Source of the DNA: an uncultured Prevotella sp.
Lineage (GTDB): Bacteria; Bacteroidota; Bacteroidia; Bacteroidales; Bacteroidaceae
Reading direction: 5' to 3'
DNA: 29,235 bases
Assembly: GCA_937901345.1 (NCBI GenBank)
Contig: CALCHM010000130.1
Span: 1-29,235 of the forward strand
The notes beneath the pieces were generated by a model. The model was not told the DNA's origin, did no database searches, and saw only the letters and a program-made list of their open reading frames with translations. Of this stretch, positions 1 through 6,891 are shown one piece after another (positions within the stretch are counted from its first letter, which is position 1; each line of letters starts with the position of its first letter). A program made the translations under genes and the position numbers.

Positions 1-50
1 ACAGACCCCCTCCGCAACTAAAGTTGCTCGTCCCCCTAACTTCGGGGGAC
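1..50. repeat. Two-hairpin intergenic repeat element, copy A1
   Basis: Two stem-loops lie side by side after a CCCCCT run. The first is GCAACT-AA-AGTTGC at 14-27. The second is GTCCCCC at 30-36 pairing with GGGGGAC at 44-50. Bases 1-42 recur identically at 29194-29235, and a sequence with the same two-hairpin plan but different stem bases sits at 1034-1078. This suggests a dispersed structured element. Its function is unknown; a role as a terminator or an RNA processing site is possible. Confidence 0.75.
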
Positions 51-126
51 ATTTTAGATACTTTTTCCGCTCCGTAATTCCAATGCCCCACAATGGGCAG
101 ACTGCCCTATTTTTGCCCCAAAAACA

Positions 127-167
127 AACGTGCGAACCATCCCCAGCATGGGGGCGATTCGCACGTT
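127..167 (-). terminator. Rho-independent terminator of the yebC-family gene
   Basis: A perfect 10-bp stem, AACGTGCGAA at 127-136 with TTCGCACGTT at 158-167, encloses a second C/G-rich stem. On the minus strand the stem is followed by TGTTTTT. It lies 32 bp past the stop codon of the minus-strand YebC-family gene, as expected for its terminator. Confidence 0.8.
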
Positions 168-198
168 GTGTGATTTACGATATGTGTTTTGCCGAACT

Positions 199-924
199 TT
201 ATTCGGGCTTCATGTTGGTGTAAACAGTCTGGACGTCGTCGAAGTCTTCGAGCTTTTCAACCATCTTGTCGATGGCTTCGCGCTGTTCGGGCGTTACGTC
301 CTTCACGTCGTTGGGCACGTATGTGAATTCTGCACCTACCACGTCGAAACCTTGTTCTTCGAGGTGGTTCTGAATCTGTGCGAACGACTTGGGGTCGCCA
401 TAGATGGTGATGCTGCCTTCTTCTTCGTCTTCATCGTACTCGTCTTCTACGCCGAAGTCGATGAGGTCGAGAATCATTTCGTCCATGTCGAGACCGTCCT
501 TCTTCTTGAATGAGAACACACACTTGTGGTCGAAGAGGAAGGCGAGGCTACCCATTGTGCCGAGGTTGCCTGAGAACTTGTTGAAGACAGAGCGCACGTC
601 GCCTACGGTACGTGTGGGGTTGTCAGTAAGTGTATCCACGAAGATAGCGATACCGTGAGGACCGTAGCCTTCGTATGTCATTGACTTGTAGTCGCTCTGG
701 TCCTTACCCATTGCGTTCTTGATGGCGCGTTCCACATTGTCCTTAGGCATGTTTTCGCGCTTTGCATTGGCGATGAGGGCACGGAGTGCGGGATTGTTTT
801 CGGGTTCAGGACCGCCTGCCTTTACGGCGATAGCAATCTGCTTACCAATTCGGGTGAAGGTTTTAGCCATGTGGCCCCAGCGCTTCATCTTCGCTGCTTT
901 ACGATATTCAAATGCTCTTCCCAT
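199..924 (-). CDS. YebC/PmpR family DNA-binding regulatory protein
   Basis: This 241-residue protein has the usual YebC length. It opens with a basic stretch (MGRAFEYRKAAKMKRWGHMAK) close to the family consensus, followed by the characteristic NPALRALIANAKRENMPKDNVERAI block at about residues 44-68 and the YEGYGPHGIAI segment near residues 84-94. A DE-rich acidic loop lies around 160-170. Family members are described as transcriptional regulators, and more recently some as factors that relieve ribosome stalling. Which applies here cannot be told from sequence. The ATG at 922-924 fits the family N-terminus. Four octamer repeats sit just upstream, in the likely 5' leader. It lies 189 bp downstream of pheT on the same strand, and a strong terminator follows it. 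Confidence 0.95.
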   Translation of the reverse strand: MGRAFEYRKAAKMKRWGHMAKTFTRIGKQIAIAVKAGGPEPENNPALRALIANAKRENMPKDNVERAIKNAMGKDQSDYKSMTYEGYGPHGIAIFVDTLTDNPTRTVGDVRSVFNKFSGNLGTMGSLAFLFDHKCVFSFKKKDGLDMDEMILDLIDFGVEDEYDEDEEEGSITIYGDPKSFAQIQNHLEEQGFDVVGAEFTYVPNDVKDVTPEQREAIDKMVEKLEDFDDVQTVYTNMKPE

Positions 925-932
925 ATTTATTT

Positions 933-968
933 GAGGTTATGAGGTTACGAGGTTATGAGGTTATGAGG
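933..968. repeat. Octamer tandem repeat (GAGGTTAT x4) in the yebC leader
   Basis: Units GAGGTTAT, GAGGTTAC, GAGGTTAT, GAGGTTAT occupy 933-964, followed by a partial GAGG. On the minus strand they read ATAACCTC and lie 9-44 bp before the start codon of the YebC-family gene, so they are probably in its 5' leader. A 9-base ATAACCTCA also forms the arm of the hairpin after guaA. Confidence 0.85.
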
Positions 969-1033
969 GGAAAGATGTAATGAGGAGTTAAGTTTTGAGT
1001 TCTAAATAGATTCCTTTTCTTCCTTGTCTTGCA

Positions 1034-1078
1034 CCCCCTTACCGCTTTGCGGTCCCCTCCCCCTATAAACAGGGGGAG
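1034..1078. repeat. Two-hairpin intergenic repeat element, variant B
   Basis: This has the same layout as the element at the window ends but different stem bases. A CCCCCT run is followed by ACCGC-TTT-GCGGT at 1041-1053, then CTCCCCCT at 1057-1064 pairing with AGGGGGAG at 1071-1078. Both stems are perfect. It lies between the pheT stop (1114) and the yebC start (924), both on the minus strand, and could act as the pheT terminator. Confidence 0.7.
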
Positions 1079-1113
1079 AGCGCCTTGCGGATTATTATTG
1101 TTAAAATTCTAAC

Positions 1114-3579
1114 TTATCTGAGTTTTGCTCCGAGTTGCTTTTCAAGGCTCTGAACGATTTTCTGCATGATGTTGTCGGTCTGCTTGTCGTTCATGGTCTT
1201 TTCTTCGTCCTGGAGGGTGAGGTTGATGGCGTATGACTTCTTGCCGGCTTCGAGGTTCTTGCCTTCATAGACGTCGAAGAGTTCTACCTTCTTGAGGAGT
1301 TTCTTGTCGGCAGCGAAGCAAACCTTTTCGATTTCGGCGAAGGTCACTTGCTTGTCAACGAGCAAGGCGAGGTCGCGACTCACGGCGGGGAACTTGCTGA
1401 TTTCCTTGAAGCTCACCTTTGCGCCACGCACCTTTGACGTGAGGAGCGACCAGTTGAGGTCGGCGTAGTAAACTTCCTGTTCGATGTCGAATGCTGCGAG
1501 GAGCGCCTTCTTTACAAGACCGAGTTCGAGATACACCTTACCGTTGCGGTCCTTCACGGCGATAGACTTCGCAAAGATGTCGTTATCACCGTTTTCGATG
1601 AGCAAACCGCCCATGGGGAGGCCGATGCGCACGAGGATGTTCATCACGTAAGCCTTGAGTTCGTAGAACGAAGCGTCTTCGTTGGGGTGTGCCCAAGAAC
1701 CTTCTACGCGCTTACCTGTGAGCCAAAGTCCGAGGCGCTGGTCTTCGCTATACGCTGCGAGCACCTTTTCGGGGTTGCGCTTGCCTTCGTTGAAGTAGTA
1801 GCAGTTGCCAAATTCAAAGAGGCGGAGGTTGGCGTTGCGGCGGTTTACGTTGTGGCGCACCACTTCAAGACCACCGAAGAGGAGCGACTGACGCATCACG
1901 TTGAGGTCTGAACTGAGGGGGTTCATGAGGCGTACGAGGCATTCTGACTTGTAGGTCTGAAGTCCGTCGTAGTAGGCTTCGCGTGTCAAGGAGTTGTTCA
2001 AGATTTCGTTGAAACCGCAACCTACGAGTTGTTCGCTCACGAGGTTTTCCAACTTGTATGCTGCATCCACATTGCCCTTGATGGTGAGACTTGACTTCAC
2101 GGCAGTGGGGATTTCCACGTTGTTGTATCCATAGATGCGGAGGATGTCTTCCACCACGTCGGGAGCACGCTGAACGTCCACGCGGTAAGCGGGAATTTCG
2201 AGCGAGAGGCCTTCAGCCGTTTCGCTGACAATCTTCATTTCGAGCGACGTGAGGATTTCCTTCACGACATCGTTGCCAATGTTCTTACCGATGAGGCTGT
2301 AGATGTAGTCGTAAGTAACATCAACAGAGAACTTCTTTACCAAAGCGGGCGATTCTACGTCCACGATGTCCATAGAGATTTCGCCACCGGCGAGTTCCTT
2401 AATCAACTGTGCTGCACGCTTGAGGGCGTAAATCTGAATATCGGGGTCGATGCCGCGTTCGAAGCGGAACGATGCGTCCGTCTGGAGTCCGTGGCGACGT
2501 GCGCTCTTACGAATCCATGTGGGGTGGAAGTAAGCACTTTCGATGAGCACGTTCTTTGTAGTTTCGTACGTACCCGAACCCTTACCGCCAAACACGCCGG
2601 CGATACACATGGGCGCTACGGCATTGCAAATGGCGAGGTCACGGTCAGAGAGTTTGTGTTCCACACCGTCGAGCGTAACAAAGGGAGTGCCTTCGGGCAT
2701 TGATTTCACAACCACCTTGCCACCTTCAATCATGTCGGCGTCGAAGCAGTGGAGGGGCTGACCGTATGCCATCATAATATAATTGGTGATGTCCACAATG
2801 TTGTTGATGGGGCGAAGACCGATGATTTCGAGTTTTTCCTTCAACCATTCGGGACTTTCCTTTACTTCCACACCGCTGATGGTTATGGCGCAGTAGCGGG
2901 GGCATGCTTCAGCGTTTTCAACTTCAATGGCGATGGGCAAGTTGTTGTTGTCCACCTTGAAGTCGTCAACCGAAGGACGATGCAACTTCGTTTCGTAACC
3001 GTTGCGAACGAGCCAAGCGTAGAGGTCGCGTGCTACGCCCCAGTGAGAGCAAGCATCTGCGCGGTTGGGCGTGATGTCCACTTCGATGAGCCAGTCGCTC
3101 TGGATGTTGAAGTAGTCTGCCGCCTTCATACCAACGGGAGTGTCTTCGGGGAGTACGATGATGCCGTCGTGGCTGGTGCCTACGCCGATTTCGTCTTCCG
3201 CGCAAATCATACCGAGACTTTCAACGCCGCGGAGTTTTGAGCGCTTGATAGTGAAGCATTCGTCACCAGAGTAGAGCTTTGTGCCCAATGTAGCCACGAT
3301 AACTTTCTGACCAGCGTCAACATTTGCAGCACCGCAAACGATTTGTACGGGTTCGCCCTGTCCGAGGTCCACTTGGCAGATGTGCATGTGGTCAGAATTG
3401 GGGTGTACTTCCATGCTGAGGACGTGGCCTACAACGAGACCTTCGAGTCCGCCCTTAATTGCCTGAACTTCTTCCACGCCACCAACTTCCAAACCAATAG
3501 AGGTGAGCGCTACGGCAATTTCTTCTGCTGAAAGGTTTACGTCAACGTATTCCTTCAGCCATTTATAACTGATGTTCAT
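1114..3579 (-). CDS. pheT: Phenylalanine--tRNA ligase beta subunit
   Basis: This 821-residue protein is the beta chain of the alpha2-beta2 phenylalanyl-tRNA synthetase, which charges tRNA-Phe. From the N-terminus it shows the MNISYKWLKEYVD start and an EMAP-type tRNA-binding domain at about 45-155 (HPNSDHMHICQVD). The B3/4 editing and B5 regions follow (ITPNRADACSHWGVARDL, then RAPDVVEDILRIYGYNN). The C-terminal anticodon-binding FDX-ACB domain lies at about 727-820 (FPAVSRDLALLVDK). Length and domain order are normal for bacteria. The pheS gene for the alpha subunit is not next to it, so the two subunits are encoded apart here, as in many Bacteroidota. Upstream on the same strand is the corC-like gene. 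Confidence 0.98.
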   Translation of the reverse strand: MNISYKWLKEYVDVNLSAEEIAVALTSIGLEVGGVEEVQAIKGGLEGLVVGHVLSMEVHPNSDHMHICQVDLGQGEPVQIVCGAANVDAGQKVIVATLGTKLYSGDECFTIKRSKLRGVESLGMICAEDEIGVGTSHDGIIVLPEDTPVGMKAADYFNIQSDWLIEVDITPNRADACSHWGVARDLYAWLVRNGYETKLHRPSVDDFKVDNNNLPIAIEVENAEACPRYCAITISGVEVKESPEWLKEKLEIIGLRPINNIVDITNYIMMAYGQPLHCFDADMIEGGKVVVKSMPEGTPFVTLDGVEHKLSDRDLAICNAVAPMCIAGVFGGKGSGTYETTKNVLIESAYFHPTWIRKSARRHGLQTDASFRFERGIDPDIQIYALKRAAQLIKELAGGEISMDIVDVESPALVKKFSVDVTYDYIYSLIGKNIGNDVVKEILTSLEMKIVSETAEGLSLEIPAYRVDVQRAPDVVEDILRIYGYNNVEIPTAVKSSLTIKGNVDAAYKLENLVSEQLVGCGFNEILNNSLTREAYYDGLQTYKSECLVRLMNPLSSDLNVMRQSLLFGGLEVVRHNVNRRNANLRLFEFGNCYYFNEGKRNPEKVLAAYSEDQRLGLWLTGKRVEGSWAHPNEDASFYELKAYVMNILVRIGLPMGGLLIENGDNDIFAKSIAVKDRNGKVYLELGLVKKALLAAFDIEQEVYYADLNWSLLTSKVRGAKVSFKEISKFPAVSRDLALLVDKQVTFAEIEKVCFAADKKLLKKVELFDVYEGKNLEAGKKSYAINLTLQDEEKTMNDKQTDNIMQKIVQSLEKQLGAKLR

Positions 3580-3612
3580 ATATGGTTGTTTTTAGTTTTA
3601 ATCTTTAGTAAA

Positions 3613-3719
3613 ATGAGAAAGGAGAACCGACGCCAAACCGAGTGCAATCAAACTTGTTTGAATTGCCGAGGTGCGAAGGAGGAAAAGACCGCGGAGCGGG
3701 ATTAGATGAGAAAGGAGAA
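3613..3719. repeat. 14-bp direct repeats flanking an intergenic hairpin
   Basis: ATGAGAAAGGAGAA occurs at 3613-3626 and again at 3706-3719. Between them GCAATCAAAC (3644-3653) pairs with GTTTGAATTGC (3656-3666) around a 2-base loop with one bulged base. The block lies in the 191-bp spacer between the corC-like gene and pheT. It may be a small duplicated or mobile segment, or part of the pheT leader. Confidence 0.6.
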
Positions 3720-3779
3720 ACCATCCGGATGGTAGTTGTTCTCTGTACTCTGTTCTCTGTATTCTGTTCTCTATATTTC
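3720..3779 (-). repeat. Heptamer repeat plus palindrome after the corC-like gene
   Basis: On the minus strand this reads as about five 7-base units alternating TACAGAG and AACAGAG. It begins at the TAG stop codon of the corC-like gene and ends in the perfect 14-bp palindrome ACCATCCGGATGGT (3720-3733). Closely related heptamers and a degenerate version of the palindrome occur between groES and groEL, so this is a dispersed family. Confidence 0.8.
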
Positions 3780-4811
3780 TTCCTCTTCTTCCTGCATGCG
3801 CTGCCACTTTTCGCGCGCCAGTTCTTGCATGTCTGCAACGGTGTCTTTTTCGTCCACGATTTCGTAACCGAGCATGGTTTCAATCACGTCTTCCATGGTT
3901 ACGATGCCGCGCATACAACCGTATTCGTCGAAGATTACGGAGATGTGCTCCTTCTTGGCAAGCATCATTTCCCAGATTTCAGACACGGATGTCGATTCTT
4001 CAAACTTCAAGATGGGGCGCACGATTTCTGCGAGGCGCATGGAGAACTTATCTTCCGTCAGTTTTTCGAGCACGGTCTGGCGCAAAACGTAGCCCGTGAT
4101 GTAATTGTCGTCTTCTTCGTAAACAGGGATGCGCGAATAGGTGCTAAACTCCTTTTCGAGGTAGAAGTCCTTCAGCGTCATCTGTTCGTCGGCACTCGCT
4201 ACGACTACGCTGGGCGTCATGATTTCGTGTGCCGTGATGCTGTCGAGGCGAAGGAGGTTTTGAATCATGCGATTTTCTTCCGTTTCAAACACCCCTTCTT
4301 CCGCGCCTACCTTCACCATGGCCGAAACTTCGTCGCGACTCACGCTGACGGGTTGTTCGTTGCCCGCAAAGATTTTCATAATGTATTCAGAAAGCACCAC
4401 GAGGGGGTAGGAGATAATCACCATGCCACGAATCACAAACGCTGAGGGGCAAGCCAAAGAGCGCCAATAACGTGCCCCGATGCTCTTGGGGATGATTTCT
4501 GAAAACACCAAAATCAGGATGGTAAGAATCGCTGAAATAACTCCGAAATATTCCGCGCCAAATACTTTTGTTGCTTCAGCACCAACGCCAGCCGCACCAA
4601 TCGTGTGAGCAATTGTGTTCAGACAAAGGATGGCTGAAATAGGGCGGTCAATATTCTCCTTGAGTTTCTTGAGCAACTTCGACCCGCTGGCATTCTCGCC
4701 TTCTTTCATCGTAACAAAAGAAGTAGGCGTAGAAAGCAATACAGCCTCAAGAATCGAGCAGGTAAAGGAAATTGCAATCGCAATTGTAAAGTATAAAATT
4801 ACTAGACCCAT
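3771..4811 (-). CDS. CNNM-transmembrane/CBS-pair protein (CorC/HlyC-type, hemolysin-like)
   Basis: This 346-residue inner-membrane protein has a DUF21/CNNM transporter-like domain with about four membrane segments near residues 2-27, 58-78, 89-109 and 122-145. The conserved motif SEIIPKSIGARYW falls at 104-116. Two CBS domains follow at about 197-255 and 262-318, with SRIPVYEE and FDEYGCMRGIVTMEDVIE. Such proteins are linked to Mg2+/Co2+ export, and the CBS pair binds adenine nucleotides. The C-terminal CorC_HlyC domain of longer relatives is missing: the protein ends in an acidic EEEEEI tail. Its stop codon lies in the first unit of a heptamer repeat, so the last codons may have been shaped by repeat insertion. 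The old name hemolysin should not be taken literally. Confidence 0.92.
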   Translation of the reverse strand: MGLVILYFTIAIAISFTCSILEAVLLSTPTSFVTMKEGENASGSKLLKKLKENIDRPISAILCLNTIAHTIGAAGVGAEATKVFGAEYFGVISAILTILILVFSEIIPKSIGARYWRSLACPSAFVIRGMVIISYPLVVLSEYIMKIFAGNEQPVSVSRDEVSAMVKVGAEEGVFETEENRMIQNLLRLDSITAHEIMTPSVVVASADEQMTLKDFYLEKEFSTYSRIPVYEEDDNYITGYVLRQTVLEKLTEDKFSMRLAEIVRPILKFEESTSVSEIWEMMLAKKEHISVIFDEYGCMRGIVTMEDVIETMLGYEIVDEKDTVADMQELAREKWQRMQEEEEEI

Positions 4812-4847
4812 TAAAGTTAAGTAGATAGTTTAGTTCTTTTTAGGGCG

Positions 4848-4855
4848 CAAAGATA
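4848..4855 (-). promoter_or_regulatory. Bacteroidota -7 box (TATCTTTG) for the corC-like gene
   Basis: On the minus strand TATCTTTG matches the TAnnTTTG consensus exactly and lies 37 bp before the start codon of the corC-like gene. No clear TTTG -33 element is found at the usual distance. Confidence 0.55.
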
Positions 4856-4876
4856 CACATTTAATTAATATTATGC

Positions 4877-4884
4877 TAATTTTG
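4877..4884 (+). promoter_or_regulatory. Bacteroidota -7 box (TAATTTTG) for dnaG
   Basis: TAATTTTG matches TAnnTTTG exactly and ends only 5 bases before the dnaG ATG at 4890. If it is used, transcription would start about at the start codon, giving a nearly leaderless mRNA. No TTTG -33 element is seen at the usual spacing. Confidence 0.5.
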
Positions 4885-4889
4885 CACGC

Positions 4890-6869
4890 ATGATTGATAG
4901 GATAACCATAGATAAAATTCGGTCGGCAGCCAACATTTACGACATTGTTAAGGAGTTTGTGACGCTCAAGAAAGCAGGCGCAAACTTCAAGGGGTTGTGC
5001 CCGTTTCATGACGAAAAGACGCCCTCGTTCATCGTAAGTCCCTCCAAGCAACTTTTCAAGTGCTTCTCGTGTGGCGAAGGTGGCGATGCCGTTGGTTTTA
5101 TCATGAAGCACGAACAGATGACCTATCCCGAGGCGCTGAAATGGATTGCCAAACGTTATGGCATCGAAGTCAGAGAAAAGGAGGAGACGGAAGAAGAGAA
5201 GAAAGAGTCGTCAGAACGTGAGGCCATGTTTGCAGCCAATCAATGGGCACGTGACTACTTTACCGACACACTTTACAACAACGTTGAGGGGGTGGCTATC
5301 GGTATGGCGTATTTCCGATCACGTGGTTTTCGAGACGATATCATCAAGAAATTCCAGTTGGGTTTCTGTTTGCCCGACCGCGACGCCATGGCGCAGGCGG
5401 CACTCAAGCGTGGTTATGCTGAGGAATATTTGGTAAAGACGGGACTCTGCGTCAAAACCGAGGACGGCAAACTCTTAGATCGCTACCACGGACGCGTTAT
5501 CTTCCCCGTGCATACCATTTCGGGACGCGTTGTTGCCTTTGGTGGACGCGTCTTAAATACTGAAAAGCAGAAGAACGTAGGCAAATACGTCAACTCTCCC
5601 GATTCATTGATTTACAACAAGAGTTACGAACTCTACGGTCTCTACCTTGCCAAACATGCCATTACCAAACACGACCGCTGTTTCCTTGTGGAAGGTTATA
5701 CAGACGTTATCTCCATGCACCAAGCGGGGATTGAGAATGTGGTGTCGAGTTCTGGAACTTCGCTCACCGTAGGACAGATTCGCCTGTTGCGACGCTTCAC
5801 GCACAACATTACCCTACTCTACGATGGCGATGCCGCCGGAATCAAGGCTTCACTTCGCGGTATCGACCTGCTCCTAGCCGAAGGAATGAACATCAAGGTG
5901 GTGTTACTGCCCGAAGGAGAAGACCCCGATAGTTTTGCCCGCCACAACAACGCTCAGAAATATTGGGAGTACATCGAGGCACACCAAACGGATTTTATCC
6001 GCTTTAAGACCAACCTTCTCATGAAGGATGCCGAAAACGACCCCCAGAAGCGTTCGGACGTCATTCGTGACATCGTAAATAGCATCGCCGTCATCCCCGA
6101 CCGCATTGTGCGACAAACTTATATCTCGCAATGTGCAGAACAAGTGAAAATGGAGGAGCGAATCATCGCTGCCGAAGTGGGCAAACAGATGCATGAAAAC
6201 AACGGACATCGGGCAACGGAAAACGGACAACAGGCTGCAGACAACGGACAACAGACAACGGACAATGGTGCTCAACAATCCTTATCTGTCACCCCCATTC
6301 TTCGCGGGATGGCAGACAGCAGCCATAAGGAGTTTGAACTTGTAAAGGCCATCATTCGCCACGGATCGGCATTCCTGTTCACCGAAGAGTCGGAAGATGG
6401 CGAAAAGACGGATTGGACTGTTGCAAATTACATCGCTGCAGACCTTGAAGCAGACGGCATCTCCTTCCAAACTCCGCTCTACGCACAGATTCTCAACGAG
6501 GCATTACCACTTGCCGACACACCCGAAAACAAATACACCTCGCTCCATTATTTTATACGAGCTGAGAATCCTCAAATACAGCAATTAGCCACTCAGGTTG
6601 CCGAAGACAACTACGCGCTTTCCAGCAAACAACTAGAGGAGCACAATCCTGATGAAAACCGCCTCGTGGAACTTATTCCCCACTTGCTCAACGAGTATAA
6701 ATTCCATATCGTGGAGATGCGCCTTAAAGAACTGCTTGCTGAACTGCGCAATCCCGAAGTGATACAGTCTCCCGAACGCTCACGAGCTATTATGGAAGAG
6801 CACGTACACTTCAGCAAACTCAAAAAAGCGCTTTCGTCTATGATTGGCATGCGCATCATCACAAGATAA
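4890..6869 (+). CDS. dnaG: DNA primase
   Basis: This 659-residue protein makes the RNA primers for replication. The N-terminal zinc-binding domain shows C37-x2-H40 and C58-x2-C61. The catalytic core follows, with YFRSRGF near 141-147 and the TOPRIM domain at about 262-345, including E268 (VEGYTDV) and the acidic pair D312/D314 (YDGDAAG). A C-terminal helicase-interaction region is present. At residues 437-460, in the linker between the core and the C-terminal domain, is an in-frame low-complexity insertion (NGHRATE-NGQQAAD-NGQQTTD) made of heptanucleotide DNA repeats. The start at 4890 fits the family N-terminus (MIDRITIDKIRSAANIYDIV). A secreted GH16 gene begins 22 bp after the stop, so the two could share a transcript. 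Confidence 0.97.
   Translation: MIDRITIDKIRSAANIYDIVKEFVTLKKAGANFKGLCPFHDEKTPSFIVSPSKQLFKCFSCGEGGDAVGFIMKHEQMTYPEALKWIAKRYGIEVREKEETEEEKKESSEREAMFAANQWARDYFTDTLYNNVEGVAIGMAYFRSRGFRDDIIKKFQLGFCLPDRDAMAQAALKRGYAEEYLVKTGLCVKTEDGKLLDRYHGRVIFPVHTISGRVVAFGGRVLNTEKQKNVGKYVNSPDSLIYNKSYELYGLYLAKHAITKHDRCFLVEGYTDVISMHQAGIENVVSSSGTSLTVGQIRLLRRFTHNITLLYDGDAAGIKASLRGIDLLLAEGMNIKVVLLPEGEDPDSFARHNNAQKYWEYIEAHQTDFIRFKTNLLMKDAENDPQKRSDVIRDIVNSIAVIPDRIVRQTYISQCAEQVKMEERIIAAEVGKQMHENNGHRATENGQQAADNGQQTTDNGAQQSLSVTPILRGMADSSHKEFELVKAIIRHGSAFLFTEESEDGEKTDWTVANYIAADLEADGISFQTPLYAQILNEALPLADTPENKYTSLHYFIRAENPQIQQLATQVAEDNYALSSKQLEEHNPDENRLVELIPHLLNEYKFHIVEMRLKELLAELRNPEVIQSPERSRAIMEEHVHFSKLKKALSSMIGMRIITR
6204..6266 (+). 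repeat. Nine heptamers (GGACAAC type) inside dnaG
   Basis: Nine consecutive 7-base units with consensus GGACAAC fill 63 bp: GGACATC, GGGCAAC, GGAAAAC, GGACAAC, AGGCTGC, AGACAAC, GGACAAC, AGACAAC, GGACAAT. Since 3 x 7 = 21 bases, the protein shows a 7-residue repeat and the frame is kept. Two adjacent units are identical to the arm of the terminator after the GH16 gene. Confidence 0.9.
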
Positions 6870-6891
6870 ACTCAAACACCCCAACCTTTTT

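Noticed and set aside
3598..3807. Small minus-strand ORF ending just before pheT, as a possible attenuation leader peptide
   Set aside because: It overlaps the end of the corC-like gene, contains no run of Phe codons, and much of it is repeat DNA.
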